Positions 9,224 through 17,860 of a stretch of 64,000 nucleotides of DNA are shown in pieces. A program made the translations under genes and the position numbers. Every line of letters starts with the position of its first letter. Position 1 is the stretch's first letter. Under the pieces are notes generated by a model. The model was not told the origin of the DNA. It saw only the letters and a program-made list of their open reading frames with translations, and made no database searches. Source of the stretch: Variovorax sp. PAMC26660 (GTDB lineage: Bacteria; Pseudomonadota; Gammaproteobacteria; Burkholderiales; Burkholderiaceae_C); NCBI RefSeq assembly GCF_014302995.1, contig NZ_CP060295.1:7059501-7123500 (forward strand), given 5' to 3'.

Positions 9224-9865
9224 TCAGTGCAGGTGCCGTGGGCGACGTCCGCCGCCGTGACCGCCACCACTGCCCCCGCCACCGGTACCGCCCGTGCCGC
9301 GCGGACGCTTGCCAATTTCGAGTGAGTTCACGAGCGCATCGAAACGGTCGCTGAAGAGGCGATCGATCTCGGACACCACGCCCCCCAGTTCGGCGCCGTC
9401 GAAATGGCGCTCCATGAGGTTGACGACATCTTCGACCAACAGGTCGCGCTGCACCTGCATGATCGCGGCCGGGTTGGGGCCGACGAACAGCATCAGGAAG
9501 TCGTCGCGCGATTCCTCGTCGGGGTCGCCCTCTTCCTCATCGAAGTCTGTGTCGTAGAAGGTGACTTCGATGGCGGCGCCACGGTCCGACAGCTCGTTCA
9601 GGGCCATGCACATCTCATCGAGCGCCTGGCGGAAGTCTTCGTCACCCGGCACCGTCCAGCAGATCTGTAGCGTGTGGTCCTTTTGCTCGAAGCGGATGCC
9701 CGGCTCTTCCTCGTAGGTGCTCGTGGCGCCGTCGGCCAGCGACTTGGCACCGGCGTACTTCCACAGCGGCTTGAGTGCTTCCTGGATCTGGTCGAAGCTC
9801 ACGTCCGGCCGCAGCGGCACATCGCCATGCACATGGATTTCAAATGGAGCGTTGTAGCGAGGCAT
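9224..9865 (-). CDS. Conserved acidic protein of unknown function
   Basis: A 213-residue cytosolic protein with no signal peptide. The first ~170 residues look like a compact acidic domain (stretch DFDEEEGDPDEESRDD near 124-139) with several predicted helices. The last ~25 residues are a Gly/Arg/His-rich low-complexity tail. I cannot assign a domain with confidence. It is transcribed toward the preceding gene. Upstream on the same strand lies the tRNA-Leu gene, with only about 20 bases between. Confidence 0.75.
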   Translation of the reverse strand: MPRYNAPFEIHVHGDVPLRPDVSFDQIQEALKPLWKYAGAKSLADGATSTYEEEPGIRFEQKDHTLQICWTVPGDEDFRQALDEMCMALNELSDRGAAIEVTFYDTDFDEEEGDPDEESRDDFLMLFVGPNPAAIMQVQRDLLVEDVVNLMERHFDGAELGGVVSEIDRLFSDRFDALVNSLEIGKRPRGTGGTGGGGSGGGHGGGRRPRHLH

Positions 9866-9885
9866 CGAATGCTCCCTTGTAAGTT

Positions 9886-9977
9886 TGGTACCCGGAACGG
9901 GGGTCGAACCCGTATGCCCCGATTAAGGAAGCGGCGGATTTTAAGTCCGATGTGTCTACCAATTTCACCATCCGGGC
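9886..9977 (-). tRNA. tRNA-Leu (anticodon TAA)
   Basis: Read on the minus strand it begins GCCCGGATGG and ends TTCCGGGTACCA with encoded CCA. The anticodon loop CTTAAAA gives TAA (leucine), and a long variable arm typical of class II tRNAs is present. Acceptor GCCCGGA pairs with TCCGGGT. Confidence 0.97.
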
Positions 9978-10009
9978 GTCAGGTTGAACATCGACGATAA
10001 CCCAAACAA

Positions 10010-10045
10010 AACAAGCCCCGGCAACGTCGGTTGGCGGGGCTTGTT
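10010..10045. terminator. Hairpin between tRNA-Cys and tRNA-Leu
   Basis: AACAAGCCCC (10010-10019) pairs with GGGGCTTGTT (10036-10045), with A/T-rich flanks. It can end transcription leaving tRNA-Cys on the minus strand, so tRNA-Leu may have its own promoter. Confidence 0.7.
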
Positions 10046-10075
10046 TGTCGGATCGAATCGTGTCTAACGAGAAGG

Positions 10076-10149
10076 TGGAGGCGCGACCCGGAGTCGAACC
10101 GGGCTAGACGGATTTGCAATCCGTTGCATAACCGCTTTGCTATCGCGCC
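10076..10149 (-). tRNA. tRNA-Cys (anticodon GCA)
   Basis: A 74-nt minus-strand tRNA beginning GGCGCGATAGCAAAGCGG and ending CGCGCCTCCA with encoded CCA. Anticodon stem-loop GGATTGCAAATCC gives GCA, cysteine. The 7-bp acceptor stem GGCGCGA/TCGCGCC is perfect. Confidence 0.97.
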
Positions 10150-10172
10150 ACGCAGAAACAAAAAACGAACTT

Positions 10173-10205
10173 GCGAAAAAAAGGGAAGCAATTGCTTCCC
10201 TTTTT
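10173..10205. terminator. Hairpin between tRNA-Gly and tRNA-Cys
   Basis: GGGAAGCAATTGCTTCCC (10183-10200) is a perfect palindrome flanked by A7 and T5, a typical bidirectional intrinsic terminator. Confidence 0.8.
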
Positions 10206-10211
10206 CAAAAC

Positions 10212-10287
10212 TGGAGCGGGAAAAGAGTCTCGAACTCTCGACCTCAACCTTGGCAAGGTTGCGCTCTACCAACTGAGCTATTCCCGC
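10212..10287 (-). tRNA. tRNA-Gly (anticodon GCC)
   Basis: A 76-nt minus-strand tRNA beginning GCGGGAATAGCTCAGTTGG and ending TTCCCGCTCCA with encoded CCA. Anticodon loop TTGCCAA gives GCC, glycine. It is the first of three tRNA genes downstream of lon. Confidence 0.97.
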
Positions 10288-10354
10288 GTTTCGAGCCTCG
10301 AATTATATACCAGTTTTTCGAGGTCTGGCAAGTCAAGCCATCAATCACGCATCA

Positions 10355-12796
10355 TCAATGCTTGACCGACCCTTCGGAGGCCGGAGCACCCGCACGCTGC
10401 TTGGCCAATTCGGCCACGGCGGCGGCCGATGCGGCAACCTCTTCGTCGGACAGCGGCTCGGGCATCTTCTCGAGTGCGATCTCCAAGACCTTGTCGATCC
10501 ACTTGACGGGCACGATCTCGAGGCCGTTCTTCACATTCTCGGGAATGTCCTGCAGGTCCTTGGCGTTCTCTTCCGGGATCAGCACGGTCTTGATGCCACC
10601 GCGCAATGCGGCCAGCAGCTTTTCCTTTAGGCCGCCAATGGCCGTGACCTCGCCGCGCAGCGTGATTTCACCGGTCATCGCGACGTCGGCACGCACCGGG
10701 ATGCCCGTGAGCGCCGACACGAAGGCCGTGGTCATTGCCGCGCCCGCGCTCGGGCCGTCCTTGGGCGTTGCACCGTCGGGCACGTGGATGTGGATGTCGC
10801 GCTTCTCGAACACCTCGTCCTTGATGCCCAGGCGGCGCGAGCGACTGCGCACCACGGTGCGGGCAGCTTCGACCGATTCCTTCATCACGTCGCCGAGCGA
10901 GCCGGTACGGCTGATCACACCCTTGCCGGGCATCGTGACGGCTTCGATGGTCAGCAGATCGCCGCCCACCTCGGTCCACGCAAGTCCAACCACCTGGCCG
11001 ACCTGGTTCTGCTTCTCGGCGAGGCCGAAGCTGTACTTGCGCACGCCGAGGAACTCGTTGAGGTTCGAACCGTCGACCGTGACCTTTGGCGTCATCTGCT
11101 TGAGCAGCAGGCCCTTGACCACCTTGCGGCAGATCTTGGACAGCTCGCGCTCGAGCGAACGCACACCGGCTTCACGGGTGTAGTAGCGCACGATGTCGCG
11201 CACGGCTTCTTCGGTGACGAGAAGTTCCTCGTCCTTGACGCCGTTGTTCTTCAACTGCTTGGGCAGCAGGTACTTGAGCGCAATGTGCGTCTTCTCGTCC
11301 TCGGTGTAGCCCGAGAGGCGAATGACTTCCATGCGGTCCAGCAACGCCGGCGGAATGTTCATCGAATTCGAGGTGGCAACGAACATGACGTCGCTCAGGT
11401 CGAAGTCGACTTCCACATAGTGGTCGCCGAAGGTGTGGTTCTGCTCGGGGTCGAGCACTTCGAGCAGCGCGCTCGACGGGTCACCACGGAAGTCGGTGCC
11501 CAGCTTGTCGATTTCGTCGAGCAGGAACAGCGGATTGCGCGTGCCGATCTTGCTCAGGCCCTGCAGCACCTTGCCCGGCAGTGCGCCGATGTAGGTGCGG
11601 CGATGGCCGCGAATTTCGGCTTCGTCACGCATGCCGCCAAGCGCCATGCGGGTGTACTTGCGGCCGGTCGCCTTCGCGATCGACTGCCCCAGCGAGGTCT
11701 TGCCGACGCCCGGTGGGCCCACGAGGCACAGGATGGGTGCCTTGACCTTGTCGACGCGTTGCTGCACCGCGAGATATTCAAGGATGCGGTCCTTGACCTT
11801 CTCGAGGCCGTAATGGTCGGCGTTGAGCACGGCCTCGGCATTGGCCAGGTCGTGCTTGATCTTGGTCTTCTTGCTCCACGGCAGGCCGATCAGCACGTCG
11901 ATGTAGTTGCGCACCACCGTCGCTTCAGCCGACATGGGCGACATCAGCTTGAGCTTCTTGAGTTCGCCTTCAGCCTTCTTGAGGCCTTCCTTGGACATCT
12001 TGGCGAGCTTGATCTTTTTCTCGATCTCCTCGATGTCCGCGCCCTCTTCGCCTTCGCCGAGCTCCTTCTGGATGGCCTTGACCTGCTCGTTGAGGTAGAA
12101 GTCGCGCTGGTTCTTCTCCATCTGGCGCTTCACGCGGCCACGGATCTTCTTGTCGACGTTCAGGATGTCGACTTCGCGCTCGAGCTGGCCGAACAGGTTC
12201 TCCAGGCGTGCCTTGACGTCGTCCAGGTCGAGCACGGCCTGCTTGTTGTCGAGCTTGAGCGGCAGATGGGCGGCGATGGTGTCGGCCAGACGGCCCGGAT
12301 CGTCGATGCTCGAGATCGAGGTCAGGATCTCGGGCGGAATCTTCTTGTTCAGTTTGACGTACTGGTCGAACTGCTGCATCACGGCGCGACGCAGCGCTTC
12401 AACCTCGGTGCCCTTCTCGCCGCCTTCGGTCGCCGCGACGGGCGTCACGTTGGCCGTGAAATGGGTTTCGCCATCATCGATGCGGTTGACACGTGCGCGC
12501 TGCTGGCCTTCGACCAGCACCTTCACCGTGCCGTCGGGCAGCTTGAGCATCTGCAGGATGGTCGAGACGCAGCCGACCTCGAACATGTCCTCGACCGAGG
12601 GCTCGTCCTTGGCGGCGGCCTTCTGGGCCACCAGCATGATGCGGCGCTCGGCCTCCATGGCCAGTTCGAGCGCCTTGATGCTCTTGGGGCGTCCCACGAA
12701 GAGCGGGATCACCATGTGGGGAAACACCACGACGTCGCGCAGCGGGAGCAGCGGCAGGTCGAGGGCTTCGGGGGGCAACGGGGTATGACCAGACAT
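10355..12796 (-). CDS. lon: ATP-dependent protease Lon
   Basis: Hexameric AAA+ serine protease that removes misfolded and regulatory proteins in the cytosol. 813 residues: N-terminal substrate-binding domain (about 12-210), coiled-coil linker, Walker A GPPGVGKT at 360-367, Walker B LFLLDEID near 423-430, and a C-terminal protease domain with the Ser-Lys dyad Ser683 (DGPSAGAA) and Lys724 (GGLKEK). The start has AAGGAC upstream and lies 15 bases after clpX, so the two are surely cotranscribed. The order tig-clpP-clpX-lon is the common proteobacterial one. Confidence 0.97.
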   Translation of the reverse strand: MSGHTPLPPEALDLPLLPLRDVVVFPHMVIPLFVGRPKSIKALELAMEAERRIMLVAQKAAAKDEPSVEDMFEVGCVSTILQMLKLPDGTVKVLVEGQQRARVNRIDDGETHFTANVTPVAATEGGEKGTEVEALRRAVMQQFDQYVKLNKKIPPEILTSISSIDDPGRLADTIAAHLPLKLDNKQAVLDLDDVKARLENLFGQLEREVDILNVDKKIRGRVKRQMEKNQRDFYLNEQVKAIQKELGEGEEGADIEEIEKKIKLAKMSKEGLKKAEGELKKLKLMSPMSAEATVVRNYIDVLIGLPWSKKTKIKHDLANAEAVLNADHYGLEKVKDRILEYLAVQQRVDKVKAPILCLVGPPGVGKTSLGQSIAKATGRKYTRMALGGMRDEAEIRGHRRTYIGALPGKVLQGLSKIGTRNPLFLLDEIDKLGTDFRGDPSSALLEVLDPEQNHTFGDHYVEVDFDLSDVMFVATSNSMNIPPALLDRMEVIRLSGYTEDEKTHIALKYLLPKQLKNNGVKDEELLVTEEAVRDIVRYYTREAGVRSLERELSKICRKVVKGLLLKQMTPKVTVDGSNLNEFLGVRKYSFGLAEKQNQVGQVVGLAWTEVGGDLLTIEAVTMPGKGVISRTGSLGDVMKESVEAARTVVRSRSRRLGIKDEVFEKRDIHIHVPDGATPKDGPSAGAAMTTAFVSALTGIPVRADVAMTGEITLRGEVTAIGGLKEKLLAALRGGIKTVLIPEENAKDLQDIPENVKNGLEIVPVKWIDKVLEIALEKMPEPLSDEEVAASAAAVAELAKQRAGAPASEGSVKH

Positions 12797-12811
12797 GAAC
12801 GTCCTTGTCCT

Positions 12812-14080
12812 TTAGGCCTTTTTCGCTGCTTCGCGGTACACGAGCAACGGGGGCTTGTTTTCGTCGATGGTCGATTCCTCGACCACCACCTTGTCGACAT
12901 TGGTCGCGTTCGGCAATTCGAACATGGTGTCGATCAGCGACTGTTCAAGGATCGAGCGCAGGCCGCGCGCACCGGTCTTGCGGGCCAGCGCCTTGCGTGC
13001 GATCGCCTTGAGCGCCGCCGGGCGAATCTCCAGGTCCACGCCTTCCATCTGCAGCAGCTTGGTGAACTGCTTCACCACAGCATTCTTCGGCTCGGTCAGG
13101 ATCTGCACCAGCGCGTCTTCGCTGAGTTCGGCCAGCGAAGCCACGACGGGCATGCGGCCGACCAGTTCGGGGATCAAGCCGAACTTGATCAGGTCTTCGG
13201 GTTCGACTTCGCGGAACACCTCGGTGATGCTGCGCTGGGCCTTGCTCTTGACCTTGGCGCCGAAGCCGATGCCCGAGGCCTCGGTGCGGTTTTCGATGAC
13301 CTTCTCGAGCCCGGAAAAAGCGCCGCCGCAGATGAACAGGATGTTGGTCGTGTCGATCTGCAAGAAGTCCTGGTTCGGGTGCTTGCGCCCGCCTTGCGGC
13401 GGCACGCTGGCCATGGTGCCTTCGATGAGCTTGAGCAGCGCCTGCTGAACGCCCTCGCCCGACACGTCGCGGGTGATCGAGGGGTTGTCGGACTTGCGCG
13501 AGATCTTGTCGATTTCGTCGATGTAGACGATGCCGCGCTGGGCGCGCTCGACTTCGTAGTTGCAGCTCTGCAGCAGCTTCTGGATGATGTTCTCGACGTC
13601 TTCGCCCACATAGCCGGCTTCGGTCAGCGTGGTGGCATCGGCCATCACGAACGGCACGTCGAGCATGCGCGCCAGCGTTTGCGCCAGCAGCGTCTTGCCC
13701 GAGCCCGTCGGGCCGATCAGCAAAATGTTGCTCTTGCTGAGTTCGACCTCATCGCCCTTGGTGTTCTTTTCCTTGTGGCGAAGGCGCTTGTAGTGGTTGT
13801 AGACCGCCACCGACAGCATGCGCTTGGCCGGCTCCTGGCCGATCACATAGTTGTCGAGGTTGGTCTTGATCTCCAGCGGCGTGGGCAGGTCGCTGCGTGC
13901 TTCGCGCGCCTCTTCACCGGCCGGGAGTTCGTCGCGGATGATCTCGTTGCAAAGGTCGATGCACTCGTCGCAGATGAAGACCGAAGGGCCCGCGATCAGC
14001 TTCTTGACCTCATGCTGGCTCTTGCCGCAGAACGAGCAATAAAGCGTTTTTTCGCTGGAAGAGCCTTTTTTATCGGCCAT
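12812..14080 (-). CDS. clpX: ClpXP protease ATP-binding subunit ClpX
   Basis: AAA+ unfoldase that feeds tagged proteins to ClpP. 422 residues from ATG 14080; the longer open frame upstream is not coding, since the protein proper starts [20 protein letters not shown]. The N-terminal zinc-binding domain has Cys15, Cys18, Cys37 and Cys40. Walker A GPTGSGKT and Walker B VYIDEIDK follow, and ClpX-family [18 protein letters not shown] is present. It lies 128 bases after clpP with a hairpin between them and 15 bases before lon. Confidence 0.97.
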   Translation of the reverse strand: MADKKGSSSEKTLYCSFCGKSQHEVKKLIAGPSVFICDECIDLCNEIIRDELPAGEEAREARSDLPTPLEIKTNLDNYVIGQEPAKRMLSVAVYNHYKRLRHKEKNTKGDEVELSKSNILLIGPTGSGKTLLAQTLARMLDVPFVMADATTLTEAGYVGEDVENIIQKLLQSCNYEVERAQRGIVYIDEIDKISRKSDNPSITRDVSGEGVQQALLKLIEGTMASVPPQGGRKHPNQDFLQIDTTNILFICGGAFSGLEKVIENRTEASGIGFGAKVKSKAQRSITEVFREVEPEDLIKFGLIPELVGRMPVVASLAELSEDALVQILTEPKNAVVKQFTKLLQMEGVDLEIRPAALKAIARKALARKTGARGLRSILEQSLIDTMFELPNATNVDKVVVEESTIDENKPPLLVYREAAKKA

Positions 14081-14123
14081 GGACAGGTGCCTCGTTACAG
14101 GGTAGGGACAATGATAACTAAAC

Positions 14124-14160
14124 AAAAACGGCGTTTCCCGTGTGGAAAACGCCGCTTTTT
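14124..14160. terminator. Attenuator-like hairpin between clpP and clpX
   Basis: CGGCGTTT pairs with AAACGCCG (about 14129-14136 and 14147-14154) with T-runs on both outer sides. On the minus strand it would partly terminate clpP transcripts, leaving clpX-lon to read-through or an own promoter. Confidence 0.75.
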
Positions 14161-14208
14161 GCCATTTGGCGCCACCGGCGCCAGGCGGCCTCAACCGCGT
14201 TGGACGTG

Positions 14209-14817
14209 TCAGCCGCGCTTGGCGACGACCTGGTCCACCAGACCGTAGTCCTTGGCTTCGTCGGCCGTCAGGAAGTAGTCGCGCTCGGTATCGGACTTGA
14301 CCTTCTCCAGCGGCTGGCCGGTGCGCTCGGCCAGGATGCGGTTCATCTGGTCCTTGGTGCGCAGGATGTCGCGCGCGTGGATTTCGATGTCGGTGGCTTG
14401 GCCGCGAGCGCCGCCCAGCACCTGGTGAATCATGATCTTCGAGTTGGGCAGCGAGAAACGCTTGCCCTTTTCGCCAGCCGCCAACAGGAAGGCGCCCATG
14501 CTGGCCGCAAAGCCGAGGCACATGGTCGACACATCAGGCTTGATGAACTGCATGGTGTCGTAGATCGCCATGCCGGCGCTCACGCTGCCACCCGGGGAGT
14601 TGATGTAGAACGAGATGTCCTTTTCCGGGTTCTCGCTTTCGAGGAACAGCAACTGCGCCACCACGAGGTTGGCGGTCTGGTCGTTGACCTCGCCCACCAG
14701 GAAAATAATGCGCTCCTTGAGGAGGCGCGAGTAGATGTCATAAGACCGCTCGCCGCGGCCCGATTGCTCGACGACCATCGGGATCATGCCGAGGCCTTGA
14801 ATTTCGTTTGCGATCAT
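14209..14817 (-). CDS. clpP: ATP-dependent Clp protease proteolytic subunit
   Basis: Serine peptidase forming the two-ring chamber partnered with ClpX. 202 residues, standard length. Catalytic Ser106 sits in GFAASMGAF, the histidine in [10 protein letters not shown] near 131, and the aspartate in [12 protein letters not shown]. The N-terminal stretch before [14 protein letters not shown] is the usual short propeptide. The gene lies between tig and clpX on the same strand with hairpins on both sides. Confidence 0.97.
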   Translation of the reverse strand: MIANEIQGLGMIPMVVEQSGRGERSYDIYSRLLKERIIFLVGEVNDQTANLVVAQLLFLESENPEKDISFYINSPGGSVSAGMAIYDTMQFIKPDVSTMCLGFAASMGAFLLAAGEKGKRFSLPNSKIMIHQVLGGARGQATDIEIHARDILRTKDQMNRILAERTGQPLEKVKSDTERDYFLTADEAKDYGLVDQVVAKRG

Positions 14818-14875
14818 GAATTAGCTCTCCGGGAAGATGAAATCGTTCGCTGTATTAACTGTACGCCTGAGTGAA

Positions 14876-14907
14876 ATGGGGCTCGTGCCGCAAAGCACAA
14901 GCCCCAT
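14876..14907. terminator. Hairpin between tig and clpP
   Basis: ATGGGGCT (14876-14883) pairs with AGCCCCAT (14100 + 800 to 14907), and GTGC pairs with GCAC inside it with one mismatch. It lies 88 bases downstream of the tig stop region and upstream of clpP, so it likely separates expression of the two. Confidence 0.65.
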
Positions 14908-14994
14908 TGGCGATGCGGGCAGCGACGCGAACCGGAAGTACCTCCGTGCTTCGCACTGCGGTGCGAGCTTGCTTGGGGCGGCCCGGCGCGGCGC

Positions 14995-16314
14995 TCAGCC
15001 CTGTTGCTGCTGCGCCATCAGTTCGTCGAACGACACCGACTTTTCATTGACCTTGGCCTTGCCGAGCACGAAATCGGTCACGTTGTTCTCGATCACAACG
15101 GCTTCGACTTCAGCCAGGCGGTTGTTGTCGCTGAAGTACCAACGCACCACGTCGGCCGGCTTTTCGTAGCTGGCAGCCAGCTCGTCGATGTGGGCCTTGA
15201 TCTGCTCGGGCTTGGCTTGCAGGTTGTTCGAGCGCACCAGTTCGGCGACGACCAGGCCCAGGCGCACGCGGCGCTCGGCTTGCGGACGGAACACTTCCTC
15301 GGGGATCGGCGCCTTGTCGGCGTCCTTGATGCCGCGCTGCTTGAGTTCGGCGCGGGCGCCTTCGATCATGCGGGCGACTTCCGACTGCACGCTGGCATTC
15401 GGCAGGTCGAGTTCGGCGTTGGCAACCAGCGCGTCCATCACGGCGTTCTTGTTGCGGGCCAGCAGGCGGAACTTCACTTCGCGCTCGAGGTTGCGCTTGA
15501 TGTCGGCGCGCAGGCCCTCGACCGTGGCTTCGGCGATGCCGAGCGACTTGGCGAGCTGTTCGTTGACTTCAGGCAGGTGCGAGGCTTCGATCTTCTTCAC
15601 GGTGACCATGAAGTCGGCTTGCTTGCCGGCCACGTCCTTGCCGTGGTAGTCGGCCGGGAACGACAGCGGGAAGGTGCGGCTGTCGCCGGACTTCATGCCA
15701 CGCACGGCGTCTTCGAATTCCTTGAGCATCTGGCCTTCGCCGACGACGAACTGGAAATCTTCGGCCTTGCCGCCCGGGAAGGGCTCGCCGTCGATCTTGC
15801 CTTCGAAGTCGACCGTGACGCGGTCGTCGTCTTGCGCCACGGCGTCTTGCGCGCGCTGGGCGAAGGTGCGGCGTTGCTTGCGCAGGATGTCGAGCGTCTT
15901 GTCGATCGCGTCGTCACCCACTTCGGCCGAGAGCTTCTCGACTTCGGCGCCGGCCAGGTCGTTGATCTTGACTTCGGGGAACACTTCGAAGACTGCGTCG
16001 AAGGCGAGTTGGCCTTCGGGCGACTCTTCCTTCTCGGTGATGCGGGGCTGGCCGGCCACACGCAGCTTGGCTTCGTTGGCAGCTTGCGAGAAGGCTTCGC
16101 CGACCTTGTCGTTCATGACTTCGTAGTGCACCGAGTAGCCATAGCGCTGGGCCACGACGTTCATCGGCACCTTGCCCGGACGGAAGCCGTCCATCTTGAC
16201 GGTGCGCGCGAGCTTCTTGAGGCGCGAATCGACTTCGGACTGGATGGTGCCGACCGGCAGGGTCAGCGTGATCTTGCGTTCGAGCTTCTCGAGAGTTTCA
16301 ACGTTCACGGTCAT
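14995..16314 (-). CDS. tig: Trigger factor
   Basis: Ribosome-bound chaperone and peptidyl-prolyl isomerase. 439 residues: the N-terminal ribosome-binding domain carries the GFRPGKVPMNVV signature near 44-55, the FKBP-like PPIase domain follows from about 155 (RVTVDFEGKIDGEPFPGG), then the helical C-terminal chaperone arms. The start has AAGGAAG upstream. First gene of the tig-clpP-clpX-lon block. Confidence 0.97.
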   Translation of the reverse strand: MTVNVETLEKLERKITLTLPVGTIQSEVDSRLKKLARTVKMDGFRPGKVPMNVVAQRYGYSVHYEVMNDKVGEAFSQAANEAKLRVAGQPRITEKEESPEGQLAFDAVFEVFPEVKINDLAGAEVEKLSAEVGDDAIDKTLDILRKQRRTFAQRAQDAVAQDDDRVTVDFEGKIDGEPFPGGKAEDFQFVVGEGQMLKEFEDAVRGMKSGDSRTFPLSFPADYHGKDVAGKQADFMVTVKKIEASHLPEVNEQLAKSLGIAEATVEGLRADIKRNLEREVKFRLLARNKNAVMDALVANAELDLPNASVQSEVARMIEGARAELKQRGIKDADKAPIPEEVFRPQAERRVRLGLVVAELVRSNNLQAKPEQIKAHIDELAASYEKPADVVRWYFSDNNRLAEVEAVVIENNVTDFVLGKAKVNEKSVSFDELMAQQQQG

Positions 16315-16580
16315 GGTGTCTTCCTTGTAAGGGGGCTGGTGCGCGGGGCCTGCATCTTTTTATCAATACAGATCAAGGACTTACACGCGCTAGCGGGATT
16401 TATGCGGAGGCACACACGTGCCGCGCGCAAAACTGGGCAACCCGCGATTCTAGTCGGCCGCGAACGCCCTCTTTCGCTGGCTCAAAGCGCGGCAAGCGGA
16501 GTTTGCGGATTGGACTGAATTCCAGGGCCGATTTCACCCTTAAAGTGGCGGGCGATTCGCTACCGCCCCGAGGAAACTTC

Positions 16581-17585
16581 ATGCTCCAGCGCCTGTTCGC
16601 CGCCGTCACGTTCGTATTGGCCATTTCGTTCGCCGCGCCCTCGCCCGCGCTGGCCAAGACAGCCCCGAAGGAGCCTGGCATCCAGCAGATCTACGAGGCG
16701 GCGAAGAACGGCCGGATGGCGGACGCCAACGCGATGATCGCCAAGGTGCTGAAGAACCATCCGAACAGCGCGAAGGCCCACTACGTCCACGCGGAACTCC
16801 TCGCCATGGAGAACAAGCTCGACGATGCACGCGAGGCGTTGGCCCTGGCCAAGGAGATCGCGCCGGGCCTCCCGTTCGCGAAAGCCGAGTCGCTCGCCAA
16901 GCTTGAGCGCAAACTCGAAAAGCCAGTGGAGACCAAGCCCGACCCGCTGCCCGCACCGAGCCCGCTCGCCGCGCCGGCGCCCGCAATTTCGCCCGCGCCG
17001 ACGGACTACTTTCCGCCCACCGGGTCGATCCCCTGGGGACCGCTCGGCGTCGTGGCGCTGATCGTCGTCGCCTACACCTTCTTCCGGCGACGTTCGCGCG
17101 CCGTCACCTTCGCTGTGCCAGCCGCCACCACAGAAGCGCCCCGGTTCTCGCGGCCCACGAGCGACTCGTCCATGGGCTATGCCGCAGCGAACAGCGACGG
17201 AGGATTTCCGCCCTCACCACCGCCCAGCCAGGGGCCAAGCGTCGGTGGTGCGCTGGCAGCCGGTGCCGCGGCCGGCGTTGGTGCGGTGGTCGCGGGCGAG
17301 CTGCTGCGCCACCTGCTGAACGACCGCTCCGACGACCATCGCGGCAGCACGGTCAACATCTTCAACAACCACGGCAGCCGCAACCACAACACCGACATTG
17401 GCCGCAGCCTCTGGCCCTCGTCCGATCCAGAGCCCGACCAGCAACCCGATCGCAGCTTCGTGGACGACAACTTCGGCATCAAGGACACGAGCTCGTGGGA
17501 CGACTCCAGCAGCAGTAGCAGCAGCAGTTCCGACAGCAGCAGTGACAGCGGAAGCAGCGACAGCAGCAGCAACAGCGACTGGTAG
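16581..17585 (+). CDS. TPR-containing membrane-anchored protein with Ser/Asp-rich tail
   Basis: A 334-residue protein. ATG 16581 (GAGGAAA before it) gives a signal sequence ending ALA at about 24. Residues ~30-120 form tetratricopeptide-like helical repeats (IQQIYEAAKNGRMADANAMI, AHYVHAELLAMENKLDDAREAL). A Pro/Ala-rich linker leads to a single membrane span near 152-168 followed by RRR. The cytosolic part is low complexity, with a Gly/Ala hydrophobic patch (GGALAAGAAAGVGAVVAGELL) and a terminal run of Ser/Asp/Gly ending in Trp. Function unknown; the TPRs suggest protein binding. Divergent from tig, followed by a terminator. Confidence 0.75.
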   Translation: MLQRLFAAVTFVLAISFAAPSPALAKTAPKEPGIQQIYEAAKNGRMADANAMIAKVLKNHPNSAKAHYVHAELLAMENKLDDAREALALAKEIAPGLPFAKAESLAKLERKLEKPVETKPDPLPAPSPLAAPAPAISPAPTDYFPPTGSIPWGPLGVVALIVVAYTFFRRRSRAVTFAVPAATTEAPRFSRPTSDSSMGYAAANSDGGFPPSPPPSQGPSVGGALAAGAAAGVGAVVAGELLRHLLNDRSDDHRGSTVNIFNNHGSRNHNTDIGRSLWPSSDPEPDQQPDRSFVDDNFGIKDTSSWDDSSSSSSSSSDSSSDSGSSDSSSNSDW

Positions 17586-17608
17586 ACAGTCTGGACAGAC
17601 AAAGAAAA

Positions 17609-17634
17609 AGCCCCGTTCCTTGCGAAACGGGGCT
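17609..17634. terminator. Intrinsic terminator between the TPR gene and tRNA-Leu
   Basis: AAGCCCCGTT pairs with AACGGGGCTT around a short loop, with an A-rich lead-in. It ends the plus-strand TPR gene and could also stop the minus-strand tRNA-Leu transcript. Confidence 0.8.
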
Positions 17635-17671
17635 TCGTCACTGCTCGATAGAACGGGCTACATAGCAGGGC

Positions 17672-17758
17672 TGGTGCGCGGGGCCGGACTCGAACCGGCA
17701 CGTTCTTGCGAACGTCAGGACCTAAACCTGGTGCGTCTACCAATTTCGCCACCCGCGC
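17672..17758 (-). tRNA. tRNA-Leu (anticodon TAG)
   Basis: An 87-nt minus-strand class II tRNA beginning GCGCGGGTGGCGAAATTGG and ending CCCGCGCACCA with encoded CCA. Anticodon loop TTTAGGT gives TAG, leucine, and a long variable arm is present. Confidence 0.97.
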
Positions 17759-17784
17759 GATGCCAATCTTTCAGGTGAATGCAA

Positions 17785-17838
17785 AAGCGGACGGCCTCCC
17801 GGCACCTCGGGAGTCCCTTGGGCCAAAGACCATCCGCT
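17785..17838 (-). terminator. Terminator of the RND pump operon
   Basis: Read on the minus strand, AAGCGGATGG pairs with CCGTCCGCTT (one mismatch) around an inner CTCCCG/CGGGAG stem, followed by CTTTTG. It lies just after the RND transporter stop and before tRNA-Leu. Confidence 0.65.
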
Positions 17839-17860
17839 TGAAATCGGTCAGCTCGCGATT

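Noticed and set aside
9886..10287. tRNA cluster as an integration site of a genomic island
   Set aside because: All three tRNA genes are complete with encoded CCA; there is no integrase and no duplicated tRNA 3' end, and the neighbours are core genes.
10784..14248. A 1154-codon open frame on the plus strand opposite lon and clpX
   Set aside because: It mirrors two highly conserved genes, its translation is His/Arg/Leu-rich with no domain, and it has no ribosome binding site. High GC makes such antisense frames common.
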